The notes under the pieces were generated by a model. The model saw nothing but the letters and a program-made list of their open reading frames with translations. It had not been told where the DNA came from and made no database searches. Shown piece by piece: positions 26,884-35,265 of a stretch of 64,000 nt of DNA (positions are counted from its first letter, which is position 1; each line of letters opens with the position of its first letter). The DNA is taken from positions 801,987-865,986 of the forward strand of contig JADJSK010000002.1 of assembly GCA_016711705.1 (NCBI GenBank). Direction: 5' to 3'. The stretch comes from Candidatus Brachybacter algidus (GTDB lineage: Bacteria; Bacteroidota; Bacteroidia; Chitinophagales; Saprospiraceae). The translations under genes were made by a program, and so were the position numbers.

Positions 26884-27890
26884 TGAAGAATGAATAGTGG
26901 ATAATGAATAATAAACGAGCTGGCATCGTCATTGAGTCTATATACAGGCTATTTCTGAACATTCTATAGCAATCCATCAGAGGAAAGAATATACTGATGA
27001 GCAGCTGTCCCTCTTTGGAGAGGGCCGAGGGAGTGGACCTTTTTAGTGAAGAATGAAAAATGAAGAATGAAGAATAAACGATCAGGCAGCTTGCACAGAT
27101 CTTGATTACAGGCTATTTTTGAGTATTCCACAGCTAACTATCAAAAACCAAAAGTATGATGAGAAGCAAAGAATAATGTTAGAACTTCCCCTCTCGAGGG
27201 GTGGCCAAAGGCCGGGGTGGCTTATTAATGAAAAACGAAAAATGAAAAGTGAAAAATCAGAGCCGGCATTGTTCCTTGATTTGGAAAGCAGCCTATCTAT
27301 GAGCATTCCACAACAAACCATCAAGGAACAAAAGTACGATGATGAGCAGCTGTCCCTCTTTGGAGAGGGTGAACGACGCAGAAAAGGTCTTAAAGTGACC
27401 TTTTCAAGGAAGTGAAACGAAACGAAGTGCAAGCCCCAACTTGCACAAAGTGAAGTCAGAAAACAATTGAGCTTGCCTGCCGTGAGAATATAGGAAGGGT
27501 ACGAGATTGTGCTTCTGCGGAATAGGGAGTGGCCCTTATTAATGAAAAATGAAGAATGAAAAATGAAAAATGAGAGTAAGCGTTGTTCCTTGATATGTTA
27601 TACAGGCTATTTTTGAACATTCCAGAACAATAAATCAGAAGAAAGAATATGATGATGAGCAGCTGTCCCTCTTTGGAGAGGGCCGAGGGAGTGGACTACA
27701 TGAATGAAAAGTGAATAATGAAGCTTGAAAAATGGACGATCATTCAACTTCCCACGATCTTAATTATAAGCTGTCTCTGAACATTCCACAGATATTGATT
27801 CAAAGTCAAAAAAATGTCGCAACTTCCCCTCTCGAGGCTTGCACGACAAATAGGCGGGGGTGGCCAAAGGCAGGGGAGGCTTTTTAGAGA
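26884..27890. repeat. Array of about five degenerate 150-300 bp repeat units
   Basis: Units begin at about 26884, 27051, 27236, 27541 and 27711. Each starts with AATGAAA/AATGAAG heptads, often followed by AATAAACGA, then a CAGGCTATTTTTGA-like stretch, then a CATTCCACA block, and ends in one of two alternative tails: CAGCTGTCCCTCTTTGGAG (units 1, 3, 4) or CTTCCCCTCTCGAGG with GGTGGCCAAAGG (units 2, 5). Unit 3 carries an insertion. A relative of the first half lies behind the DUF58 gene at 17294. Short ORFs in the array are non-conserved. No gene. Confidence 0.8.
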
Positions 27891-27995
27891 ATATTGAATA
27901 ATGAGAGCCTTCATTACTACCTCGTATTTAAAAAAAACGATTTTCGAACTTTTCGTTTGAAATTTAATCTTTATAGAATAAGATATAGCCTTAGC

Positions 27996-28343
27996 TTACT
28001 TCATATCCAGAATAATAGCAATATTCTCCTTAACAGCTTGTCTTAATTCCAATGGCAATTCACCTACTTTTTTAACTAAACGCTTGTTGTTAATTGCTCT
28101 GATCTGATCAATCATGACATCACAGTTTTCAAGTAAATTACCCATGCCCTTTTTTAAATGGACTCTTAAAATTTCTGAATTATTTTGGACCATTGTTGAC
28201 AATGGGCAAACAATCGTGGAAGGGTGAGAAACCTTATTTAATAAATCTGTTTGGACAATTAAAACTGGTCTGGTTTTGCCTGGCTCTGTCCCGATTTGAA
28301 GACTTAAATCTGCTATCCAAATTTCAAATTGATTTATCTGCAT
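27996..28343 (-). CDS. PemK/MazF-family toxin (endoribonuclease)
   Basis: 115 residues. MazF fold motifs are F-E-I-W-I-A-D-L, E-P-G-K-T-R-P-V-L-I-V-Q-T-D, H-P-S-T-I-V-C-P-L-S-T, and D-V-M-I-D-Q-I-R-A-I-N with the catalytic Arg of the TRPV loop intact. Expected to cleave mRNA when free of its antitoxin. The start overlaps the upstream antitoxin ORF by 20 bp, the usual toxin-antitoxin arrangement. It is flanked by repeat arrays, which fits an accessory island. Confidence 0.92.
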   Translation of the reverse strand: MQINQFEIWIADLSLQIGTEPGKTRPVLIVQTDLLNKVSHPSTIVCPLSTMVQNNSEILRVHLKKGMGNLLENCDVMIDQIRAINNKRLVKKVGELPLELRQAVKENIAIILDMK

Positions 28344-28563
28344 CGGTTATATTTTCAAAATCTTTCAAAATTTCCATAGAGTCATTTCGCACTAAAAGAG
28401 ATTCAGACTTGAGTTTTTTCTCCAAAATCATTCTTTTTTGAATCGTGTTGTATGATTCAATTGCTTCGTTGATATATCGATTTCTAGGAATGCTTATTCT
28501 GGATAAAATTTTTTCAGTTTCTCCGAAAATTGAATCGTCTATTTTTAAAGATATTGTCTTCAT
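28324..28563 (-). CDS. Ribbon-helix-helix antitoxin
   Basis: 79 residues. The N-terminal strand MKTISLKIDDSIF and helices with RNRYINEAIESYN give a typical RHH DNA-binding domain. The C-terminal half is charged and probably the disordered toxin-neutralising tail. Encoded upstream of and overlapping the MazF-type toxin. Two adjacent inverted repeats immediately upstream of the ATG look like autoregulatory operators. Confidence 0.85.
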   Translation of the reverse strand: MKTISLKIDDSIFGETEKILSRISIPRNRYINEAIESYNTIQKRMILEKKLKSESLLVRNDSMEILKDFENITDADKSI

Positions 28564-28574
28564 TGATATAAATT

Positions 28575-28605
28575 GTATACCATAAAGGTATATACTTTTA
28601 GTATA
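28575..28605 (-). promoter_or_regulatory. Operator-like double palindrome of the toxin-antitoxin operon
   Basis: TATACC-N5-GGTATA (28576-28592) overlaps by two bases TATACT-TTT-AGTATA (28591-28605). Both lie 12-42 bp upstream of the antitoxin ATG. Adjacent half-sites suit cooperative binding by RHH dimers. The inverted repeats are plain in the sequence; their use as operators is inferred. Confidence 0.6.
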
Positions 28606-28621
28606 TCAAAAGTTAATTTTT

Positions 28622-28861
28622 TTACCCAACCGAAGTATTGTTCTTCAAAGCAGCTACTAACAACAGCACCAAAGCCACAATCGACGACAGCGTCCTCACC
28701 AAATTCAAATTATTCCAACTACTTTCAAAAGCACTTCTTGTCAATTTTAAGTCGTCCACTGATATTTTATTTAACCTGACAGCATCCAGCGTATTATTCA
28801 ATGGCACATTCCCGAAAAAAGTAACCCCAATCGTTCCAATCAGTTTAAGAAAGGTCACCAA
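28622..28861 (-). pseudogene. 3' remnant of a DUF1772-family membrane protein
   Basis: 79 residues (TFLKLIGTIGVTFFGNVPLNNTLDAVRLNKIS, FESSWNNLNLVRTLSSIVALVLLLVAAL) matching the second half of DUF1772 (anthrone-oxygenase-like) proteins, which are normally about 150-160 residues. The N-terminal half is absent: stops occur just upstream and the flank at 28862-28990 is the long palindrome and repeat DNA. It lies just upstream of the toxin-antitoxin operon. The overlapping plus-strand ORF is a shadow. Confidence 0.65.
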
Positions 28862-28917
28862 GGGATTTTAATCTGCGATTAAAATTTCAGCTGCTATTGA
28901 ACGATGACTTTCACATG

Positions 28918-28981
28918 AATTTTAAAATGTGCACTGTAGGGACAGGTCGCGACCTGTCCCTACAGTGCACATTTTAAAATT
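28918..28981. repeat. Perfect 64-bp palindrome with shared core
   Basis: Both 32-bp arms match perfectly and meet at GGTCGCGACC. The inner half is the same core as in the palindrome at 1164-1229 (GTAGGGACAGGTCG and its complement). The outer half is a different AT-rich sequence that still pairs with itself. It lies just beyond the truncated 5' end of the DUF1772 remnant. Confidence 0.92.
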
Positions 28982-29019
28982 TACTCATCAATTGTACATT
29001 TTTTCTATTCTAAATTACA

Positions 29020-29055
29020 CCCATGACTAAAGTCAAGGGCTATTGAACGCGAAGA
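29020..29055. repeat. Dispersed hairpin repeat (TGACTAAAGTCA type)
   Basis: CCCATGACTAAAGTCAAGGG followed by CTATTGAACGCGAAG, the same element as at 1462, 17758 and 18272. It is followed by TTACCGA/TTACCCA heptads (about 29086-29120) that run up to the esterase gene. Confidence 0.8.
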
Positions 29056-29123
29056 TTTATTAGTGATTATAATTTTGATCCATCAATTACCAATTACCGA
29101 TTACTAATTACCCATTACCCATT

Positions 29124-30521
29124 TCACTTCTCACTATCAAAACAAGACGCCGGCAAACCCGCTCCATTAAACATCGTCGCCAACTGAGTATTGCTCCACT
29201 CAAATCTTACGTTCACAGGTTCGCCAACATCTTTCGATGAGAGAACTACTTCATTGTTTTTAATTACAGCTTTTGCCTTATGATAAATACCGTCCTTACC
29301 TGCAACTTCGAATGTGCCCGGGTCCTGATCTTTGAAATGCAATCCAACAGCATTTTCGAATTGGACCGTCAATGTATTTTTGTTGGCCTCGAAGCTTTTA
29401 TATAATGGTCCGTTTACTCCTACATTTTTTGTGTTATAATGATTCACAAGTGCCAGGTCTGCCAGGCGGATACCAACTTGCTTTTTTTCTTTTGGATGGA
29501 TATCGTCCGAAGTGCATATATCGCTCGTGACGATCATTCCTGTATTGGAAACTATATTAGGTACCTTGCTTTGATCATATCTGAGAAGTGCTCCATAGGC
29601 ATCATTTGCTCCGTAAGTCCAGGGAGCGATCTGTGCAAAATAAAACGGAAAGTCATATCCACGTTTGGCTCTCCATGATTCGATCAAGACCTTCATCGTC
29701 TCGGCATAAACTTCCGAACCGACATTAGATTCACCTTGGTACCAAATAGCGCCGGCAATTTTGTAATTCTGAGATGGGTAGATCATTGCATTATAAGCCA
29801 GACCCGGTTTTGTTGCAGTATATGTTTTCGGTTCCAATTTGGAAGCAGCATCATTTACCTTTTGATTATTATCTACAGCTTCTTTCGGTATCCAAACCTC
29901 AGCAGGGGAACCGCCCCACGCAGAAACAACCAATCCTATTGGAATGTCCCCAAGATCTTCCTGAAGCCTCCTTGCAAAGAAATAAGCTGTTGCGCTATAC
30001 ATCCTCATTGTTGCAGGGCTGCATTTATACCAGTTGGCAGGTACATTATTTTGAGGAGTTTCCGCAGTCATCTTATAATATTTTATATACCTGATATTTG
30101 GATGATCAGCTAAAGCAGCTTCTTCTTCTCCATTATTTATGCCCCAATCCACGGACATTTCCATGTTTGATTGTCCGGAACAAAGCCACACTTCGCCGAT
30201 TAAAATGTCTCTAACCTCCAGTTCATTGTAGCCTTTGAAATTCAAGTTATATGGGCCACCTGCCTCCGGAGTTGGAATATTTACTGACCAATAACCTTCT
30301 GCGCTTGTCTTCGTTTCAAATATATTGCCGGACCATCCTGCTGTGATTTTTATTGGCTCTTCAGGATCGGCCCAGCCCCATATTGTGACTTCTGAATTGC
30401 GCTGGAGCACCATTCCTTCGGAGATGATGGAAGGGAGTTTGATGGTTGCTCCACAATGGAAACTGATAATTGTAATCATTATACAGCTTTGGAGAATTTT
30501 TAATAGAAATTTATTTTTCAT
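29124..30521 (-). CDS. Sialate O-acetylesterase-family carbohydrate acetylesterase
   Basis: 465 residues with a signal peptide. An N-terminal beta domain (IKLPSIISEGMVLQRNSEVTIWGWADP) leads to a GDSL/SGNH-type esterase core: GEVWLCSGQSNMEMSV with the nucleophile Ser (about residue 118), IGLVVSAWGGSPAEVW, AGAIWYQGESNV and a late DDIHPKEK with the catalytic Asp/His. Despite the family name, its place beside a mannan locus suggests removal of acetyl groups from acetylated (gluco)mannan in the periplasm. Encoded on the strand opposite susCD, beyond the AraC gene. Substrate is inferred from context only. Confidence 0.85.
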   Translation of the reverse strand: MKNKFLLKILQSCIMITIISFHCGATIKLPSIISEGMVLQRNSEVTIWGWADPEEPIKITAGWSGNIFETKTSAEGYWSVNIPTPEAGGPYNLNFKGYNELEVRDILIGEVWLCSGQSNMEMSVDWGINNGEEEAALADHPNIRYIKYYKMTAETPQNNVPANWYKCSPATMRMYSATAYFFARRLQEDLGDIPIGLVVSAWGGSPAEVWIPKEAVDNNQKVNDAASKLEPKTYTATKPGLAYNAMIYPSQNYKIAGAIWYQGESNVGSEVYAETMKVLIESWRAKRGYDFPFYFAQIAPWTYGANDAYGALLRYDQSKVPNIVSNTGMIVTSDICTSDDIHPKEKKQVGIRLADLALVNHYNTKNVGVNGPLYKSFEANKNTLTVQFENAVGLHFKDQDPGTFEVAGKDGIYHKAKAVIKNNEVVLSSKDVGEPVNVRFEWSNTQLATMFNGAGLPASCFDSEK

Positions 30522-30920
30522 CGTTTGTTTTATAATTTGTCATTCACTATTTATCATATTACCCATTACTGATCTCCGACCAACGATTACCGATTTTTTA
30601 TATCACAGAGGTAATTTGGCTCAAAATAATCAGAATCTATATTTTAATCAATGCGGCACAGATTAAAGTCTGATTTGAGGGTTAGGATTAAGTAATACGT
30701 ATTGAATTAAACGATCACAAAAAGTTAATTTATACACTATTATTTAAAGGAGATCACGGAGGGATTTTAATCTTCAATTAAATTTTTTGCACCGCTTGAA
30801 CTCTTCCTATAATATTGGACTTTAAATTACCAATGTCCCATTACTATTACCCATTACCCATTACCCATTACCCAATCACTCATCACCCATCAGTGATAAT
30901 TAACAATTAATAAATAACAA
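30522..30920. repeat. Intergenic repeat: diverged copy of the 490-bp element and heptads
   Basis: About 30580-30830 repeats the block order of the 17.5-18.7 kb tandem element: TTTTTATATCACAGAGG, later GATCACGGAG and ATTTTAATCTTC, then CTCTTCCTATAAT. TTACCCA heptads follow at about 30836-30880. No gene. It separates the esterase from the AraC regulator, so those two are probably not co-transcribed. Confidence 0.75.
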
Positions 30921-31799
30921 TTAAATGAAAAAACTTCTTCCCGAATAACTATCTCTAAATTTAATAGGAGAACAACTTTTCCTTTTTTTAAATATCCGAT
31001 TAAAGTTCGAAATATTATTGTATCCGCAATGGTAAGCTATCTCTGCAACTGATAAAGTCGTGTCGATCAACATGCGTGATGCATTGCCCAACCTGATTTC
31101 TGTAAGTGCATCGATGAATGTAGTTCCTGTCTTCTGTTTAAAAAATCTGCTAAAACTGGCAGATGACATATTCGCAATTTTTGCAACTTCACTCAATTCT
31201 ATTTCTTTGTCAAAATTCTGGTTCATGTGCTCATAGACCTTTTCTATCCTTCGGCTTTTGTAGGCTATTGGATTGGCATCATTGAAACTACCATCTGACA
31301 ATACCCTGATATTTCTTGAAATAGAAAGATCATGAAGGATCGACATTAATTCAAGGATAGAGTCAAAGCCTTGTTTTTTTGGCAATGCTATTATGCGTTC
31401 AGATAGTTGCATGGCAGTTTCCTTAGAAAAAAGAATTCCCCGGCTGGACTTATCAAACATTGTGCGCATATTGCTTAGTTGATTCCTTTTTAGAAATCTT
31501 TCACTAAAAAGATCTTTGTGAAATTGTATCGTTACTTCCTTAATTTCCTTAGATGTGCACTTATGTGTCTGCCATGCATGTTGGAGATTGCTCCCCACCA
31601 TGACGAGTTCATATTCAGCGATTTCTTCTATATGATCTCCAATAACTCTATTTGCTCCGCTTGCATTTTCTATAAAATTGATCTCTATTTCTTCATGATA
31701 GTGGATAGGGAAGTCAAAATAAGATTTTACCCTGGAGAAAATAGTAAAACAATCATTCTGAGTTAATGGAGTTATCTCCCTTAATATTTTGCTATTCAT
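30921..31799 (-). CDS. AraC-family transcriptional regulator of the mannan locus
   Basis: 292 residues. The N-terminal half has a cupin-like ligand-binding region (YFDFPIHYHEEIEINFIENASG). The C-terminal half has two helix-turn-helix units: IELSEVAKIANMSSASFSRFFKQKTGTTF and LSVAEIAYHCGYNNISNFNRIFKKRKSCSPIKFR. Divergent from susC across a 241-bp spacer, so it probably controls the PUL in response to a small mannan-derived sugar. Use of an AraC regulator rather than a hybrid two-component or ECF system is the notable point. Confidence 0.93.
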   Translation of the reverse strand: MNSKILREITPLTQNDCFTIFSRVKSYFDFPIHYHEEIEINFIENASGANRVIGDHIEEIAEYELVMVGSNLQHAWQTHKCTSKEIKEVTIQFHKDLFSERFLKRNQLSNMRTMFDKSSRGILFSKETAMQLSERIIALPKKQGFDSILELMSILHDLSISRNIRVLSDGSFNDANPIAYKSRRIEKVYEHMNQNFDKEIELSEVAKIANMSSASFSRFFKQKTGTTFIDALTEIRLGNASRMLIDTTLSVAEIAYHCGYNNISNFNRIFKKRKSCSPIKFRDSYSGRSFFI

Positions 31800-32040
31800 T
31801 ATGTAAATTTAGTATAAATTGAGCAATAATGACAAAATTACAAGAATAGTACCACAATTGGTTAAAAAAAGTATCAAAGTGTATTTTTATATTAAATTTT
31901 ATAAAATATTGATTATTAATACAATATAAACTTAGTGTAAATTATACACTAATATTTAAGGTAAAATATGTCAAATAATTGTCAAAATAGTATTATTAAT
32001 AATTGGTAATTAGCACAAAATTTGACGAAAATTGTATAAC
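31800..32040. promoter_or_regulatory. Divergent control region between the AraC gene and susC
   Basis: Very AT-rich. It contains one clear inverted repeat, TTAGTGTA-N5-TACACTAA (31932-31952), about 90 bp upstream of susC. On the minus strand TAATTTTG (31840-31833) fits the Bacteroidota -7 consensus TAnnTTTG, but the nearest TTG is only 14 bp upstream of it, shorter than usual. No promoter toward susC could be assigned with confidence. Confidence 0.5.
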
Positions 32041-35000
32041 ATGAAAAGCATTTTACATTCAAAGGCAATTGCACTTCTTATTCTGCTTTGCTGCTTTTAT
32101 TCGGCCCATTCGCAGAGCCGGCCCCTTAATGGAAACCTTAAAGACGTCAAAGGCGATGCGCTGACTGGTGCAACTGTTCTTATTAAAGGAACTGCAGATG
32201 GCACCACCTCTGATGCCAATGGAAATTTCCAATTGAATATTCCTAAAGATGGAACTTCACTCCTTATCTCTTATCTTGGATACAAAACAAAGGAAGTTGC
32301 AGTAGGAGCTGTTGAAAACCAAATTTCTATCATTTTGGAAGATGATGCTGCTTTGCTTGATGAAGTAGTGGTGATTGGTTTCGGAAGCATTCGTAAAGCG
32401 AATGTTACATCTGCAATCAGTTCGGTAAGTGAAAAAGATCTGGAAGATTTAGTGGTCGCTGGAGCAGATCAGGCCTTGCAAGGTAAAGTAGCAGGTGTCA
32501 CGGTCAATAATAACTCCGGTCAGCCGGGTGCAGGTATTTCTGTTCGCGTCAGAGGTATCACAAGCACCAATGGCAATGAACCTCTTTATGTAATAGATGG
32601 TGTACCCATTCTTTCTGAGAGAAGGAGTATTGAACACAACCAATTAGGTGGTCAGGCAGGTCAAAGTGTACAAAGTCCGCTTGCTTCCCTTAATCCAAAT
32701 GACATTGAGTCCATTGATATCCTAAAGGATGCCTCGGCACAGGCGATTTATGGAGCACTCGCTGCCAATGGTGTTGTCATTATTAATACGAAAAAGGGCA
32801 AAGCCGGTAAAGGTAAAATTGGTTATGATACTTATGTCGGTTACCAAACTATTCAAAAGAAACTTGATCTGCTTGACCTTAGACAATATGCAGGTTATTA
32901 TAATTCTTTAATTCCTGAGATCAATAATTCAGGATCAGGTCATTTAGATTCTATAGATGAATTTAAAAATCCTTCCGTTCTGGGAGGTGGCACTGATTGG
33001 CAGGATGCTATATTCCAGACAGGAAAGATACAAAGTCATCAGTTATCCTTCTCAGGTGGTTCAGGAAAAACAACCTATTATACTTCACTTAATTATTTTG
33101 ATCAAACTGGTATAGTAATTGGTTCAGCCTTTAAAAGATATTCAGGAAGAATAAGCTTAGATCATGAAGTAAGAAGTTGGTTGAATGTTGGGATGAATAC
33201 CAACTTATCTCAAAGTAACCAAAGAATCACTTTGACTGATGGATCAGATGCTGTCATCGGAATTGGATTATACAACAGTCCTGCCGCACCAGTCAGATCC
33301 TTTGACGGTGAATATGCTACTACCGCAAGCATTCAGGGCAATTCATTCGGAAACCCTAAAAATCCGGTAGCATTAGCAGAATTGAGAGATGTTAGAAACG
33401 TTCAGTCGAAAGTATTAGGTAATGTCTACGGTGACATTAAATTTTTGAAACATTTCACACTAAGAAATGAATTCAATTACGATTTCAACGTCACTCAAAA
33501 TAAGGCATTCCAGCCTTTAGTAAGAAATGAACAAACGGGTATCGTAGTACTCAGTCCTAGTAGATTAATTGAAGAACGTGGCCTTGGCCTTTATTGGGCT
33601 TTCAAAACCTATTTGACCTTCGAAAAATCAATGGGTAAGCACTGGGTCAATGCCCTAATAGGACATGAAGCACAAGAATCTAATTACGATCAATTGATTG
33701 CTTCCCGTCAAAATCTTGTTTTAAACCTGGAATCATTAAATGCAGGTGAAGGTGGAACTACACAGTCTATAACAGCCGGCAAATACCCTTGGGCGATGGA
33801 ATCATATTTCGGTCGTGTGAATTATGCATATAATGATAAATATTCCTTAAGTGCCTCTATCAGACGCGATGGATCATCAAGCTTTGGAAAAAATAATAAA
33901 TATGGTTACTTCCCGGCAGCATCTGTAGGGTGGACGATCAGTAATGAGCCTTTCTTTAACGAATCCAAAATGATCTCGTACGCTAAATTACGTCTAGGTG
34001 TAGGTTCAGTAGGTAATTCTTCTACGAGCGGTAATAATTTGTACAACACCAATATTCGATTATTCAGCACAGCACCTTTTGGCGCAGGTGGTATTCCTAG
34101 CAACGTAGGTAACCCTGACCTAAGTTGGGAAAGTGTCGTTACTCAAAATGCAGGTCTTGATGTCACACTATTCAATAAGATCGCTGAAGTTTCTGTGGAT
34201 GTCTATAAGAAAGTTTCTACGAATATGATCCTTCAGACTCAGCTTCCTGTATATAGCGGCTTGGGTACTGACTGGAATGACATTAATTCTCCTACCACCA
34301 ATGCAGGTGAGATGAGAAATACAGGGATTGACATCGCACTGAGAACTTATAACATTTCCAGAAAAGATTTTAGTTGGAGATCAAGTGTTGTATTCAGTCA
34401 TTATAAAAATGAATTAGTCGCATTAAATGATCCAACAGCTTCCTTAAGAGGTTATAAAGAATATGGTAATGCTATTTTAGTTACCAATACATACGCAGGT
34501 GGTCCTGTTGGTACTTTCTTTGGCTTCGTAGATGATGGACTTTTCCGTACACAGGCAGAACTGGATGCGGCTACGTATACAGTGGACCAAAATGGAGTAG
34601 CGGTTAAGTATATTCAAGGTCTTGAAGTAGGAGAAAATCCTGTGACAGGTACTTATCTGGGAGACGTAAGGTACAAAGATGTCAATGGTGACGGAAGAAT
34701 AGATGACAAAGATCTTACAGTAATCGGTGATCCTAATCCTGATTTCACTTATGGTATCTCAAATACATTTACTTACAAAAACTTTGACCTTTCATTGTTT
34801 TTCCAGGGTAGTCAGGGAGCTGACATTTTGAACTATACCTTAAGAAGTACTGAGTCTTCGTTTAATCCTTATTTAAACCAACAGGCGACAGTTCTTGACA
34901 GATATACTGCTGATAATATAGATGGCTCATTGCCGAGATATAATCAATGGCACAACAATAACAGAAGAGTTTCTTCTAGAATGGTGGAAGACGGTTCTTA

Positions 35001-35238
35001 TTTCAGGATACAAAATATCAGCCTTGGATACAACCTTCCACGCACTTTGTTAAACAGAGTCAACATTAGCAATCTTAAGATTTATGCTACTGTTCAAAAC
35101 CTCTACACGTTTACTAAATACTCGGGCTACGATCCTGAACTCGGGTCGTTTAATAACAATATCAGATACATGAATGTGGACGACGGACATTATCCTAATC
35201 CTCGTACCTGGACCATTGGCGCCAACGTAGCATTTTAA
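32041..35238 (+). CDS. SusC/RagA-type TonB-linked outer-membrane transporter
   Basis: 1,065 residues from ATG 32041; the TTG at 32032 only adds Y-N ahead of the signal peptide. Order: signal peptide (to ...AHSQS), carboxypeptidase-regulatory-like domain (about 25-105), TonB-box-like ALLDEVVVIGFG, plug domain with PLYVIDGVP and SLNPNDIESIDILKDASAQAIYG, and a 22-strand barrel ending NPRTWTIGANVAF. It forms the outer-membrane import channel with the SusD lid encoded 27 bp downstream. Substrate presumed to be manno-oligosaccharides from the enzymes in the locus. Confidence 0.96.
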   Translation: MKSILHSKAIALLILLCCFYSAHSQSRPLNGNLKDVKGDALTGATVLIKGTADGTTSDANGNFQLNIPKDGTSLLISYLGYKTKEVAVGAVENQISIILEDDAALLDEVVVIGFGSIRKANVTSAISSVSEKDLEDLVVAGADQALQGKVAGVTVNNNSGQPGAGISVRVRGITSTNGNEPLYVIDGVPILSERRSIEHNQLGGQAGQSVQSPLASLNPNDIESIDILKDASAQAIYGALAANGVVIINTKKGKAGKGKIGYDTYVGYQTIQKKLDLLDLRQYAGYYNSLIPEINNSGSGHLDSIDEFKNPSVLGGGTDWQDAIFQTGKIQSHQLSFSGGSGKTTYYTSLNYFDQTGIVIGSAFKRYSGRISLDHEVRSWLNVGMNTNLSQSNQRITLTDGSDAVIGIGLYNSPAAPVRSFDGEYATTASIQGNSFGNPKNPVALAELRDVRNVQSKVLGNVYGDIKFLKHFTLRNEFNYDFNVTQNKAFQPLVRNEQTGIVVLSPSRLIEERGLGLYWAFKTYLTFEKSMGKHWVNALIGHEAQESNYDQLIASRQNLVLNLESLNAGEGGTTQSITAGKYPWAMESYFGRVNYAYNDKYSLSASIRRDGSSSFGKNNKYGYFPAASVGWTISNEPFFNESKMISYAKLRLGVGSVGNSSTSGNNLYNTNIRLFSTAPFGAGGIPSNVGNPDLSWESVVTQNAGLDVTLFNKIAEVSVDVYKKVSTNMILQTQLPVYSGLGTDWNDINSPTTNAGEMRNTGIDIALRTYNISRKDFSWRSSVVFSHYKNELVALNDPTASLRGYKEYGNAILVTNTYAGGPVGTFFGFVDDGLFRTQAELDAATYTVDQNGVAVKYIQGLEVGENPVTGTYLGDVRYKDVNGDGRIDDKDLTVIGDPNPDFTYGISNTFTYKNFDLSLFFQGSQGADILNYTLRSTESSFNPYLNQQATVLDRYTADNIDGSLPRYNQWHNNNRRVSSRMVEDGSYFRIQNISLGYNLPRTLLNRVNISNLKIYATVQNLYTFTKYSGYDPELGSFNNNIRYMNVDDGHYPNPRTWTIGANVAF

Positions 35239-35265
35239 TTATTAAACGATAAAATCATAAATCAA

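Noticed and set aside
27119..27415. 98-aa ORF in the fumC-downstream array
   Set aside because: It runs through several repeat units and has no conserved start, ribosome site or domain.
28638..28871. 77-aa plus-strand ORF
   Set aside because: The minus strand in the same place matches DUF1772 proteins; the plus-strand reading has no conserved features.
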